Notes: a model not told the origin generated them from the letters alone. A stretch of 64,000 nt of DNA from Rhizobium sp. Leaf371 (GCF_001424045.1 NZ_LMQB01000025.1:75853-139852), one strand, 5' to 3'; positions 25,418 to 34,634 are shown, counted from the first letter of the stretch. Program-made: numbers and translations.

Positions 25418-26971
25418 ATGACCGGATTGAACGATGTGAGCCACCGGCATGACGCGGAGGTCGAAGCCCTTGCAGGCGGGCCCGTCGCCAAAGGCGCGCC
25501 GATCCTCGAACTGCGCGGCCTGCACAAGCGCTACGGAACGGTCGAAGCCCTGCGGCCCGCCTCCATCACCTTCCTCTCGGGCGAGATCCACGCGATCGTC
25601 GGCGAGAACGGCGCGGGAAAATCCACGCTGATCAAGCTCCTGACCGGCGTGATCCGGCGCACCTCGGGCGAGATCGTCTGGTGCGGCCAGACCGTGCCGC
25701 TGTCCGACCCGAACGAAGCCATTTCACGCGGCATCAATGCCGTGCACCAGGAAGTCGTTCTCTGCCCGCATCTGACGGTTGCGGCCAACATGTTCCTCGG
25801 CGACGAGATGAACCGGCGTGGCCTCATGCGCAAACGCGCGATGACGGAGGCCGCCCAGGCCGTGCTGAACGATCTTGGCTTCAACCTGCCGGCCGACGCC
25901 CTGCTGTCCGACCTGACGATCGGTCAGCAGCAGCTGGTCGCCACCGCGCGCGCGGCCATGCGCGGGACCCAGTTCCTCATTTTCGACGAGCCGACCGCCT
26001 ATCTGACACGGCAGGAATCGGCCCAGCTCTTCCGGCTGATCCGCCGTTTGCAGGCGCAGGGCGTCACCATCGTCTATATCAGCCACCGCATGGAGGAAGT
26101 GTTCGAGCTGGCCGATCGCGTTTCGGTGCTGCGCGACGGCACCCATGTCGGCACACGGCTGATCGGCGAGACGAACGACGCCGAACTCATTTCCATGATG
26201 ATCAACCGCTCGATCGAGCAGGTCTACCACAAGGAAACGCACCCGATCGGCAAGCCGATCGTCGAGACCCGCGGTCTGTCCGGCCCGGGCTTCGAGGATA
26301 TTTCGGTAACCGTGCGTGCGGGCGAGATCGTCGGCCTCTACGGCCTGATCGGCGCAGGACGCAGCGAGTTTGCCCTGGGCCTCTATGGACGCGAGAAGGT
26401 CACGTCCGGCGAGATCTTTTTCGAGGGCCAGAAAGTCGATATCCGCAATGAGCGCATCGCCATGGATCTCGGCATCGCCCTGGCGCCGGAGAGCCGTCGC
26501 GACCAGGGCCTCTGCCTCAACCTGCCGATCGGCCTCAACATCAACCTGCCGGTCTTCGACCGGCTGTCGAACGGCCTGACGATCAACCGCAAGCAGGAGA
26601 TCGCCAATGCCGACCGACAGATCAGCGATCTGAAGATCAAGACGCCGACCCGGCGCGTGCTGGCATCGGCCATGTCCGGCGGCAACCAGCAGAAGATCGT
26701 CATCGGCAAGTGGCTCAGCCACGGCGCCAAGCTGTTCATCTTCGACGAGCCGACCGTCGGCGTCGATGTCGGCACGAAAGCCGAGATCTACCGGCTGTTT
26801 TCCAAGCTCCTGGAGCAGGGCGCGGGCATCATCCTGATCTCGTCCTACCTGCCGGAAGTCTACGAACTCGCCGACACGCTGCATGTGTTCCGCCAGAAAC
26901 GGCTCGTGGCGAGCCATGCCTATCGCACCGCGTCTCACGAGGACGTGCTGACGCAGGCGATCGGCGTCTAA
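25418..26971 (+). CDS. sugar ABC transporter ATPase with two nucleotide-binding domains (RbsA/MglA type)
   Basis: This encodes 517 residues with GGGAGGAAAG upstream of the ATG. The first domain has Walker A GENGAGKST, signature-like LTIGQQQLVATARA and Walker B FLIFDEPTAYLT. The second has a degenerate Walker A (GLIGAGRSE), signature MSGGNQQKIVIGKWL and Walker B LFIFDEPTVGVDVG. The degenerate second Walker A is normal for RbsA, MglA and XylG. It pairs with the single permease encoded next, which would act as a homodimer. It follows the binding-protein gene after a stem-loop. Confidence 0.95.
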   Translation: MTGLNDVSHRHDAEVEALAGGPVAKGAPILELRGLHKRYGTVEALRPASITFLSGEIHAIVGENGAGKSTLIKLLTGVIRRTSGEIVWCGQTVPLSDPNEAISRGINAVHQEVVLCPHLTVAANMFLGDEMNRRGLMRKRAMTEAAQAVLNDLGFNLPADALLSDLTIGQQQLVATARAAMRGTQFLIFDEPTAYLTRQESAQLFRLIRRLQAQGVTIVYISHRMEEVFELADRVSVLRDGTHVGTRLIGETNDAELISMMINRSIEQVYHKETHPIGKPIVETRGLSGPGFEDISVTVRAGEIVGLYGLIGAGRSEFALGLYGREKVTSGEIFFEGQKVDIRNERIAMDLGIALAPESRRDQGLCLNLPIGLNINLPVFDRLSNGLTINRKQEIANADRQISDLKIKTPTRRVLASAMSGGNQQKIVIGKWLSHGAKLFIFDEPTVGVDVGTKAEIYRLFSKLLEQGAGIILISSYLPEVYELADTLHVFRQKRLVASHAYRTASHEDVLTQAIGV

Positions 26972-27012
26972 ACAAGATAAAGACCGGAATTGACGATGGG
27001 TGGAGGACAATC

Positions 27013-27987
27013 ATGAGCGTAGAGACCACGACCGAGGCGGCACCGGTGCCGAAGAAGGGCATGAACATCCTGTTCGGGCTGACGCTTCTCGGGCTTCTCC
27101 TGTTCCTCTGGCTTCTCCTGGGTCTCTCGACCAACAGCTTCTGGACCTCCAACAATATCAGCAATCTGCTGCGACAGGGCGCCATGACGGCGATCCTCGC
27201 CGTCGGCCAGACCTTCGTCATCATCACCGCAGGCATCGATCTCTCGGTCGGCGCCGTGGTCGGCTTTTCCAGCGTCACCATCGCGTGGCTGATGGCGCAT
27301 GGTGTGCCGCTCTGGCCGGCGATCGCCATCACGCTGCTCATCGGCGTGCTGATCGGCGCCTTCCACGCCTTCGGCATCGTGCGCATGGGCCTGCCCGCCT
27401 TCATCATCACGCTGGCGACCCTGACCTCGCTGCGCGGCATCGGCCTGCTGATCACCAACGGCTCGACCATTTCGATCACCGATGAGAGCTTTGCCAATTT
27501 CTCCCGCGCGGATTTTCTCGGTGTGCCCAGCCTCTTCTGGATGGTCGTGGTGGTCGCGATACCGGCGTATATCTTCCTGCATCTCAGCCGCTGGGGACGC
27601 TATCTCTTCGCCGTCGGGTCGAACCGCGAAGCCGCGCGCCTCTCGGGCGTCAACGTCGAACGCACCATCTACCTCGCCTATATCCTGTCTTCGACCTGCG
27701 CCGCCTTCGTCGGAATTCTGCTCGCTTCGCGCATTGGCATCGGCAACGCCACGCAGGCGGAAGGCTGGGAGCTTCAGGCGATCGCCTCCTCCGTCATCGG
27801 CGGCACGAGCCTCTTCGGTGCGGTCGGCTCCGTTCACGGGCCGCTGCTCGGCGCCTTCATTCTGGCGACCATCAACAATGGTGCCAACCTCTTGAACCTC
27901 AATTCGTTCTGGCAGCGGATCATCACCGGCGCCCTGATCATCGTCATCGTCTATTTCGACCAGCTGCGGCGCCGCGGCTCGCGCTGA
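27013..27987 (+). CDS. sugar ABC transporter permease (RbsC type)
   Basis: This encodes 324 residues from the ATG at 27013 (TGGAGGAC upstream). It has about nine hydrophobic helices with the family signatures GQTFVIITAGIDLSVGAVVG and GSNREAARLSGVNVERT, plus GTSLFGAVGSVHGPLLGA near the C-terminus. It forms the membrane channel for the importer encoded by 24292 and 25418. Just before it, at 26975-26986, is AGATAAAGACCG, which also occurs upstream of the binding-protein gene. Confidence 0.94.
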   Translation: MSVETTTEAAPVPKKGMNILFGLTLLGLLLFLWLLLGLSTNSFWTSNNISNLLRQGAMTAILAVGQTFVIITAGIDLSVGAVVGFSSVTIAWLMAHGVPLWPAIAITLLIGVLIGAFHAFGIVRMGLPAFIITLATLTSLRGIGLLITNGSTISITDESFANFSRADFLGVPSLFWMVVVVAIPAYIFLHLSRWGRYLFAVGSNREAARLSGVNVERTIYLAYILSSTCAAFVGILLASRIGIGNATQAEGWELQAIASSVIGGTSLFGAVGSVHGPLLGAFILATINNGANLLNLNSFWQRIITGALIIVIVYFDQLRRRGSR

Positions 27988-28011
27988 GGCGCATCCGCGA
28001 GCCGGCAGACG

Positions 28012-28683
28012 TCACGCACCTGCCGCATCGTCTGCCTCCATCATCAGCCTGAGAAGCAAGGCGGATGCGGATGCGATGGGGGCGATGATCGGAGCGGACA
28101 GCTGCTCCCGCAGCGCGGCGGCAGCCCGCCCGAGCGGCCCGCCGCCGATGATGACGACGTCAGCGCCATCGCGGTCGAGCGATTGCCGGACCGCGATCGC
28201 CAGCGCCTCGCGCAACCGATCCGGCTCGCTTGCCAACTGCTGCGGATCGCCATCCGTCAGGCGCGTGCCCGTAAAGCGCTCGGCAAGGCCGAGGCTCTCT
28301 GCCTTCTGTGCAAAGCTGTCGATCAGGTCCGGCGTCACCGTGGCAATGCCGAACCGGCGTCCGCCCGCAGCTGCCTCGATCATGCTGGCCTCGCAGAGGC
28401 CGACCACGGGAATGCCGACACTGTTTCGCAGCGGCTCCAGCCCGGGATCGCCGAAGGCGCAGACGATCAGGCCGTCCGCATTTCGGGCGGCGGCGATACC
28501 CATGTCCAGAACGCCGGCAACGGACGCCTCCAGTGGCGCCGGGTTGAGGATCATCGGCACGCCGGAAACCGCTGTCATCCCCTCGACGCTGACATTGGCC
28601 GGAAGAACGCCGCGCACGAGATCCGTCATCATCGCAGTGGTCGCCGCCGACGTGTTGGGGTTGATGACGACGATGTGCTTCAT
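28012..28683 (-). CDS. Asp/Glu/hydantoin racemase-family protein
   Basis: This encodes 223 residues. The N-terminus (HIVVINPNTSAATTAMM) is the family signature. The two catalytic cysteines are visible in GLIVCAFGDPGL and VVGLCEASM, and GTRLTDGDP precedes the last third. Members include hydantoin racemase, aspartate and glutamate racemases and maleate isomerase-like enzymes. The gene is last in a minus-strand operon with a Dpp/Opp-type importer, 37 bp after the DppD-like ATPase. That suggests the importer brings in a D-amino acid derivative, hydantoin or small peptide that must be racemised. The start at 28683 fits the family N-terminus. Confidence 0.85.
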   Translation of the reverse strand: MKHIVVINPNTSAATTAMMTDLVRGVLPANVSVEGMTAVSGVPMILNPAPLEASVAGVLDMGIAAARNADGLIVCAFGDPGLEPLRNSVGIPVVGLCEASMIEAAAGGRRFGIATVTPDLIDSFAQKAESLGLAERFTGTRLTDGDPQQLASEPDRLREALAIAVRQSLDRDGADVVIIGGGPLGRAAAALREQLSAPIIAPIASASALLLRLMMEADDAAGA

Positions 28684-28720
28684 GCCGTCGCGACGATCCC
28701 GCACGAAAACCACCCTTTCC

Positions 28721-29695
28721 TCAGGCGTAGAGAAGGCATGCGACCTGCCCGGGCCGCTCTGAGGATCCCGCATCCCCCACCAGTGGCGGGACGGCGGCCC
28801 GGCAGGCGGGCATGACGTCGGTGCAGCGCGGCGCAAAGGCGCAACCGGGCGGCAGGTCGGCCAGATCCGGCGGTGCCCCGGGAATGGTGATCAGCCGGTC
28901 GCGGCCATCGGCAAGCTCTACCCGGGCACCGAGCAGGCCCTTCGTATAGGGGTGCTTCGGATTTCGGATGATATCGCCGGCCGTGCCTTCCTCGACGATC
29001 CGTCCGGCATACATGACGGCGATCCGGTCCGCGACCTCGGCGGCAACGCCGATATCGTGCGTAACGAAGATGACGGACAGGCCGTATTCCTTCTGCAATT
29101 CGCGGATGAGCAGGAGGATCTGGATCTGCACCGTCGCATCCAGCGCCGTCGTCGGCTCGTCGGCCAGAAGCACCTTCGGATTGCAGGCCAGCGCCATGGC
29201 GATCATCGCCCGCTGCAGCATTCCGCCCGACATTTCGTGCGGATAGTTCTGCAGGCGCCGCTGCGGCGATGGAATGCGCACCTTCTCGAACAAGGCCAAT
29301 GCCCGTGCGGACGCTTCCGCCTTCGAGACCCGCTCGTGCCGCAGGATCGTTTCCTCGATCTGCCGGCCGAGCGTATAGACGGGATCGAGCGCGAGACGCG
29401 GCTCCTGGAAAACCATCGACACCACGGCACCCCGGAGATTGCCGAGCTCCCGTGTCGAAAGCCCCGTCACGTCATGCCCCGCCACCGACATCGAACCTTC
29501 GATGCTGGTGCCTTTCGGGTGCATGCGCAGAAGCGAGCGCATGGTGACGCTCTTGCCGGATCCGGATTCCCCCAGCAGGGCCACGACTTCGCCGGCCCGG
29601 ACTTTCAGACTGACCCCGTTGACCGCTTTGACCGACCGGCGGCCACGGCGAAAGGTGACGGAGAGGTTGTCGATATCGATCATCGTCCCGGTCAT
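28721..29695 (-). CDS. peptide/opine-type ABC transporter ATPase (DppD type)
   Basis: This encodes 324 residues. It has Walker A GESGSGKS, signature MSGGMLQRAMIAMALA, Walker B VLLADEPTTALD and VTHDIGVAAE. The C-terminal oligopeptide-transporter extension has the four-cysteine pattern CAFAPRCTDVMPAC and a final Cys. Such Cys sets hold an iron-sulfur cluster in some DppD proteins. The start overlaps the DppF-like stop by 4 bp (ATGA). It works with the ATPase at 29692 as the heterodimeric motor. Confidence 0.94.
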   Translation of the reverse strand: MTGTMIDIDNLSVTFRRGRRSVKAVNGVSLKVRAGEVVALLGESGSGKSVTMRSLLRMHPKGTSIEGSMSVAGHDVTGLSTRELGNLRGAVVSMVFQEPRLALDPVYTLGRQIEETILRHERVSKAEASARALALFEKVRIPSPQRRLQNYPHEMSGGMLQRAMIAMALACNPKVLLADEPTTALDATVQIQILLLIRELQKEYGLSVIFVTHDIGVAAEVADRIAVMYAGRIVEEGTAGDIIRNPKHPYTKGLLGARVELADGRDRLITIPGAPPDLADLPPGCAFAPRCTDVMPACRAAVPPLVGDAGSSERPGQVACLLYA

Positions 29696-30759
29696 GACAC
29701 GGTCTCCCCGAGGTTCGGTGCGCGGCTATGGCCGGAGCCGGGCACCGCCATGTGGCACGCTGCGGACTGGTCTGCGGACAGGCTGGCGAGCGGCGGAACG
29801 GTTCGGCTGCAGACGTCCTCCACGAATGGACAGCGCGTGTGGAAACGACAGCCGCTCGGCGGGTCGATCGGGTTCGGCGGGTCGCCCGAGAGCGGCGGCT
29901 CCATGGTCCGCTCCGACGGGTCCATCTTCGGCATCGAGGCGAGCAGGGCTGCCGAATAGGGATGCCGGGCCTGCCCGAAGATCGTCGCCCGTGTGCCGAT
30001 CTCCGCCACCTTGCCGAGATACATGACCATGACCCGATCGCACATGAACTTCACGACGTTGAGATCGTGGGAGATGAACAGATAGGTCAGCCCGAAATCG
30101 CGCTTCAGGTCGAGCAGCAGGTTGAGAACCTGCGCCTCGACGGATTTGTCGAGGGCGGACACGGCTTCGTCGAGAATGATCAGCCTCGGCTCGAGCGCGA
30201 GCGCCCGGGCTATATTCACGCGTTGCCGCTGGCCGCCGGAAAGCTCGTGCGGATAGCGGCCGGCGAAGCGTCCGGGCTCCAGCCCGACCCGAAAGAGCAG
30301 ATCATGCGCTCGGGCGATCGCCTTGGCCGCGGGCACGCCGTGCACCTGTGGCGCAAATGCGATCGATTCCTCGATCGTCAGGCGCGGGTTGAGCGAGGCA
30401 TAGCTGTCCTGAAAGACCATCTGCACCTGTCGGCGGTACTGCGCGAGCGGCAGGGTCTCGCCGACGGTCTCCCCGTCGAACAGGAGACTGCCCTTGTCGC
30501 GGACGATAAGGTTCATCAACAGCCGCGCCGTCGTCGACTTGCCGCAGCCGCTCTCGCCGACGACGCCCAGCGTCTCGCCTTTCAAGATGTCGAAATCGAC
30601 ACCGTCGACGGCCCGAACGACCTTTTTCGGCCCGAAGAAGCCGCTGCTCTTCACCGGGAAGTGTTTGAGGAGGCCGCGTGCCGAGATGAGGGGCTGCGCG
30701 GGACCGCCGCGCGCGCCGATACCCGGATCGACATTGTAGGGTGATACGACGGCGCTCAT
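29692..30759 (-). CDS. peptide-type ABC transporter ATPase (DppF type)
   Basis: This encodes 355 residues from the ATG at 30759, which overlaps the permease stop by 4 bp; the longer open frame is not the gene. An N-terminal segment (LISARGLLKHFPVKS) is followed by a GFFGPKKVVRAVDGV insertion typical of DppF. Then come Walker A GESGCGKST, signature LSGGQRQRVNIARALA, Walker B LIILDEAVSALD and ISHDLNVVKFM. The C-terminus has CRFHTRCP and further cysteines. It is the partner of the DppD-like ATPase. Confidence 0.94.
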   Translation of the reverse strand: MSAVVSPYNVDPGIGARGGPAQPLISARGLLKHFPVKSSGFFGPKKVVRAVDGVDFDILKGETLGVVGESGCGKSTTARLLMNLIVRDKGSLLFDGETVGETLPLAQYRRQVQMVFQDSYASLNPRLTIEESIAFAPQVHGVPAAKAIARAHDLLFRVGLEPGRFAGRYPHELSGGQRQRVNIARALALEPRLIILDEAVSALDKSVEAQVLNLLLDLKRDFGLTYLFISHDLNVVKFMCDRVMVMYLGKVAEIGTRATIFGQARHPYSAALLASMPKMDPSERTMEPPLSGDPPNPIDPPSGCRFHTRCPFVEDVCSRTVPPLASLSADQSAACHMAVPGSGHSRAPNLGETVS

Positions 30760-31646
30760 GATTTCACGTCCATGGCGGTGCGCAGCCCGTCCGAAAAGAG
30801 ATTGAAGCAGACGGAGGTGACGAAGATCATCAGGCCGGGCAGGGCCGCGACGAACGGGTTGTTGTAGATCGCGGTTCGCAGCGTGTTCAGCATCAGTCCC
30901 CATTCCGCATCCGGCGGGCGCACGCCGAGGCCGAGGAAGGACAGGCCGGAGGCAAGGATCATGGAGACCGAGACGAGGCTGGTGGCGAAGACGAAGATGG
31001 GGCTCAGCACATTGCCCAGAATGTGGACGCGGATGATGGTGCGGGCGGGCGCGCCGGATGCCCGGGCGGCATCGACGTAATCGAGCTTGCGCACCTGCGT
31101 CGTCACGCTTTCGGCGACGCGCGCGATCTGCGGGATGAACACGACGGTCAGCGAGACCAGCGCATTGGTCAGCCCCGAGCCGAGTGCACCGGACAGGGCG
31201 ACGGCGAGAAGGACGGACGGGAAGGCGTAGAACACATCGATCGTTCGCATGATCAGCGTGTTGACGATACCGCCGGCATAGCCGGCGATGATGCCGATGG
31301 CCGAGCCGATGACGAAGGCAATCGGGACCGGAATGACGCCCATGGTGAGGGACAGGCGTGCGCCGTAGATCAGCCGGGACAGCATGTCGCGTCCGAGTTC
31401 GTCGGTGCCGAGAAGATAGCCGGGCGTGCCGATGGGCTTCAGCCGGCGGATGACGCTGCCCTTCGAAGGATCATATGGGGCGATATAGGGCGCAAAGATC
31501 GCGATGAGCACGAGCAGGACGACGACGCCGAGCGCCGTGAGGGCCACGGGGTCCCGACAGAGCCTGCGGACGACGCCGCGCCAGAAACCGGGCGACTTGA
31601 GGATGACGGGGACAGGCGCGACCGTGTCTGCAGCGATGACGGCCAT
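30756..31646 (-). CDS. peptide-type ABC transporter permease (DppC type)
   Basis: This encodes 296 residues. A soluble N-terminal part is followed by about six helices. The N-terminus has DPVALTALGVVVLL, and PSKGSVIRRLKPIGTPGYLLGTDELGRDMLSRL is the usual DppC stretch. The EAA-like loop is DAARASGAPARTIIRVHILGN. It starts 3 bp after the DppB-like stop and ends in a 4-bp overlap with the DppF-like gene, so the operon is tightly coupled. It forms the channel with the protein encoded at 31650. Confidence 0.93.
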   Translation of the reverse strand: MAVIAADTVAPVPVILKSPGFWRGVVRRLCRDPVALTALGVVVLLVLIAIFAPYIAPYDPSKGSVIRRLKPIGTPGYLLGTDELGRDMLSRLIYGARLSLTMGVIPVPIAFVIGSAIGIIAGYAGGIVNTLIMRTIDVFYAFPSVLLAVALSGALGSGLTNALVSLTVVFIPQIARVAESVTTQVRKLDYVDAARASGAPARTIIRVHILGNVLSPIFVFATSLVSVSMILASGLSFLGLGVRPPDAEWGLMLNTLRTAIYNNPFVAALPGLMIFVTSVCFNLFSDGLRTAMDVKS

Positions 31647-31649
31647 GGA

Positions 31650-32603
31650 TCAGCTCCGCTGGATGCGCGGATCGATCGCGCTCTGCAGCACGTCCACGAT
31701 GAGGTTGAGAAAGACGAAGAACAAAGCGAGCACGAGGATCGTGCCCTGCAGGATGGGCAGGTCGCGGGTGAAGATCGCGCCGTTGAGGAGGAAGCCCGTG
31801 CCCGGCCAGGAAAAGACCGTTTCGATCAGGATAGAGCCGCCGAGCAGATAACCAAGTTGCAGGCCCATGACGGAGATGGCGGTGGGTGCTGCATTGCGCA
31901 CGACATGGCGCAGGATCTGGCGCGACATGAGGCCCTTGGCGGCGAGCGCCTGGGTAAAATCCTGCGACAGGATGTCGGCCACGAGCGAGCGGATGGTGCG
32001 AGCGATGATGCCCATGGGGATGACCGACATGGTGACGGCCGGCAGGATGAGAAACTGGAGATACTCCCAGCTGAAGGCCCGCCCATCCGAACCGCCCGGT
32101 CCGCCGCCCATGGCCGGCAACCAGCCGAGCGTGACGGAAAAGGCGATGACGAGCACCATGCCGAGCCAGTAGTGGGGAACGCTGACGCCGAGCATCGCAA
32201 TGGCGGAGGCCAGGCGATCGATCCAGCCGCCGCGAAAGACGCCGGCCACGAAGCCGAGCACGGAGCCGATCGAAAAGCCGATCACTGTCGCGGCGACCGC
32301 GAGGATGATCGAATTGATCGACGCGTCCAGAATTTCGCTCAGGACCGGACGGCCGGTGGCGATGGACACCCCGAGATCGCCATGCAGCGTGCGCCATGCC
32401 CAGAGCCCGTACTGAACCGGCAAGGGCTGATCGAGCCCGTAGAAGACGCGCATCTGCATCTGCTGTTCGGCCGAGGCGTCGGACGGAAGGATGGCGGCGA
32501 GCGGATCGCCGGGCGCGATATGGATCAGCAGAAAGCAGACGATGCTCACCCCGATCGCGACGGGAACGACGTGAATAAGTCTCTTGAGGGCATAGGCCAG
32601 CAT
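31650..32603 (-). CDS. peptide-type ABC transporter permease (DppB type)
   Basis: This encodes 317 residues beginning MLAYALKRLIHVVPVAIGVS, the DppB-type first helix. It continues with FLLIHIAPGDPLAAILP, RPVLSEILDASINSIILA, and the coupling loop DFTQALAAKGLMSRQILRHV. The ribosome-binding site is weak, and a very strong stem-loop (32671-32703) lies just upstream, between this gene and the binding-protein gene. Expression is therefore probably below that of the binding protein. Confidence 0.93.
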   Translation of the reverse strand: MLAYALKRLIHVVPVAIGVSIVCFLLIHIAPGDPLAAILPSDASAEQQMQMRVFYGLDQPLPVQYGLWAWRTLHGDLGVSIATGRPVLSEILDASINSIILAVAATVIGFSIGSVLGFVAGVFRGGWIDRLASAIAMLGVSVPHYWLGMVLVIAFSVTLGWLPAMGGGPGGSDGRAFSWEYLQFLILPAVTMSVIPMGIIARTIRSLVADILSQDFTQALAAKGLMSRQILRHVVRNAAPTAISVMGLQLGYLLGGSILIETVFSWPGTGFLLNGAIFTRDLPILQGTILVLALFFVFLNLIVDVLQSAIDPRIQRS

Positions 32604-32670
32604 GCTGTTCTCGTTGCGCTAGGACCCCTCTCAACGAAGGATCTCATGAGACGGAAAGTCTCGAGGCATC

Positions 32671-32703
32671 CCGATTGCGCGGCGCGCGGCGCCGCGCAAT
32701 CGG
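32671..32703 (-). terminator. perfect 15-bp stem-loop between binding-protein and permease genes
   Basis: The arms CCGATTGCGCGGCGC (32671-32685) and GCGCCGCGCAATCGG (32689-32703) are perfect complements around a 3-base loop. It begins 16 bp past the binding-protein stop and 67 bp before the DppB-like start. There is no T-run; partial termination or 3'-end protection of the upstream message is likely. Confidence 0.75.
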
Positions 32704-32719
32704 GTGTGGCAGATGGAGA

Positions 32720-34375
32720 TCAGGGTTCCATGCTGATGGTCGAGAAGTCCTGGAACCAGTTCTGCGCCTGGACGAAGCCCTTTACCTTTTCCGTCATGGC
32801 GCGCGGGTTCACGTCGTGCGTGACCATCAGGAACAGGGCCTCGTTCACGTATTTCTCGTGGATCTGCTGCAGCACCTTGTTCTGTTCTGCAGGGTCGAAG
32901 GCGGTGCGGACCTTGGCAAACAGGTCGTCCATCTCGGGATCGCAGTAATAGCCCCAATTGGTGCCGGCCGGCGGCGCGAGGTTGCACTGCGACTGCCGGA
33001 TGAGGGCCGTGAAGGGATCCTGGATGAAGTAGCTGTAATTGACGGCCGTCGCCCCCTTGGCGCTCGGGTCCTTGGCGCCCGCGCGCCAGATGTTGATCAC
33101 CGTGTTCCAGTCGGCGACCTCGAATTCGACATTGATGCCGATTTCGGCGAGCGTCTGCTGGATGTATTCGTTCATCTGAAGCGGCAGCATCTGCCCGGAA
33201 CCGGACGAGGAGATGACGACCTTGGTCGTGATCGGCTTGTCCGGGCCGTATCCGGCTTCCGCCATCAGCTTCTTGGCTTCCTCGACATCATAGCTCAGCT
33301 TGAAGGTCGGGTTGCCGAACCAGGGGCTGCCCGGCGGAAGGTAGCCTTGTGCCGGGATCGACAGGCCGCCGAGAAGCTCGTTCAGGCCCTCGCGATCGAC
33401 GGCGAGGTTCGCGGCCTTACGGACGCGGATATCGTTCCAGGGCGAGCCCTCGACGCGCGACAGGTGCCAGGTCCAGTTGTGCGGATAGGAGTTCGTCACG
33501 ATCTTGAAGCCGGCATCGCGCAGAGACGCGACGGAGTCGGGGGCCGGCGCCTCGATCCAATCGACCTGGCCCGAGCGCAGCGCTGCGACGCGCGTGTTCG
33601 GCTCGGGCAGGGGGATGAGGACCAGCTTGTCGAGCTTGGGGATGCGGGCTTTGTCCCAATAGTCGGCATTGGGGGTCAGTTCCGCGCGCTCGCGCGGGGT
33701 GAAGCCGTTCTCGAGCTTCCAGGGACCGGTGCCCGATGGCTTCTGCGCCACCGCGTCCCAATTCTTCCCCTGCGCCTCCCAGTTGGCCGGCGAGGACATC
33801 AGGATCCAGCTGATCTGGTAGGGCAGTGTCGCATCCGGCGTCTTCGTCACGATTTCGACCGTCTGCGGATCGACGACTTTATACGAGGCGACGGCCGGGA
33901 TGCGCGACTTGCCCTGCGCCGACTGGCGCTTGTCGAACTGCGGCGCGTCGCTCTTGAGAAGCTTGTCGAGATTCCAGACGACGGCATCGGCATTGAAGGC
34001 GCTGCCGTCATGGAATTTCACGCCGTCGCGCAGCTTGAACGTCCATTTGGTCTTGTCGGTCGCATCGACATCCCAGGATGTCGCAAGGCTCGGGATCAGG
34101 GTCGCGGCCTTGTCGGCGCTCGAAAGGTCCCACTCGATCAGGGCGTTGTAGAGCGTATAGCCCATCACCCGCTGGCCCTCGCCGCCCTGGTCCGTCTGCC
34201 CGGTCGTCAGCGGAATGTCGGATGCGGTCATGCCGATGCGCAGGGTGCCGGCGGCCAGCGCTCCGCTCGCCGATGCGGCAGCGAGCGCAAGCGCTGCTGA
34301 TCCCGCGATCAGTGCGCTCCGCACACTGTCTCGGATCGAACGGCTGCGGAAAATGGATCTGGATGTCGGCGTCAT
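32720..34375 (-). CDS. extracellular solute-binding protein family 5 (DppA/OppA type)
   Basis: This encodes 551 residues with GAGGGAAC upstream of the ATG. The signal peptide (SALIAGSAALALAAASASGALAA) has no lipobox Cys. The mature protein has the family 5 pattern: TLRIGMTASDIP, LIPSLATSWDVDATDKTKWTF, LRDGVKFHDGSAFNADAVVW, then KPSGTGPWKLE and WNDIRVRKAANLAVDREGL. It delivers the solute to the DppBCDF-like importer. Specificity is unknown; the racemase at the operon end hints at amino-acid derivatives rather than general peptides. Confidence 0.93.
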   Translation of the reverse strand: MTPTSRSIFRSRSIRDSVRSALIAGSAALALAAASASGALAAGTLRIGMTASDIPLTTGQTDQGGEGQRVMGYTLYNALIEWDLSSADKAATLIPSLATSWDVDATDKTKWTFKLRDGVKFHDGSAFNADAVVWNLDKLLKSDAPQFDKRQSAQGKSRIPAVASYKVVDPQTVEIVTKTPDATLPYQISWILMSSPANWEAQGKNWDAVAQKPSGTGPWKLENGFTPRERAELTPNADYWDKARIPKLDKLVLIPLPEPNTRVAALRSGQVDWIEAPAPDSVASLRDAGFKIVTNSYPHNWTWHLSRVEGSPWNDIRVRKAANLAVDREGLNELLGGLSIPAQGYLPPGSPWFGNPTFKLSYDVEEAKKLMAEAGYGPDKPITTKVVISSSGSGQMLPLQMNEYIQQTLAEIGINVEFEVADWNTVINIWRAGAKDPSAKGATAVNYSYFIQDPFTALIRQSQCNLAPPAGTNWGYYCDPEMDDLFAKVRTAFDPAEQNKVLQQIHEKYVNEALFLMVTHDVNPRAMTEKVKGFVQAQNWFQDFSTISMEP

Positions 34376-34600
34376 TCTGTTCCCTCAATTGCGGTGCCGA
34401 GCGGTCCGCCCAGGCTGACTTGAGAAAGCAGGTTTCATGCCATGTGAGATGCGTCGTGCGTTTCCGCAGTTCGATCCGTCTTCAAAAAGGAGGAGGATCC
34501 GTCTTGGCAGAGGATGGACGAACGGCAGGGTTACCGGGACGACCGCAGCAAGCGAACGCTTACGAAATGCGCATGATCAATAAATAGGCAAATCTCAAGA

Positions 34601-34634
34601 GCAAAACCCTGCCGCGGGTGCGGCAGGGTTTTGC
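34601..34634 (-). terminator. transcription terminator after the cellulose operon
   Basis: The arms GCAAAACCCTGCCGC (34601-34615) and GCGGCAGGGTTTTGC (34620-34634) pair perfectly over 15 bp with a 4-base loop. It lies 24 bp beyond the stop of the last cellulose-operon gene. The A/T-rich stem ends let it work in both directions. Confidence 0.75.

Noticed and set aside
31023..32948. Plus-strand open frame of 641 codons over the permease genes
   Set aside because: It spans several genes and their hairpin on the opposite strand; composition is typical of antisense shadow.
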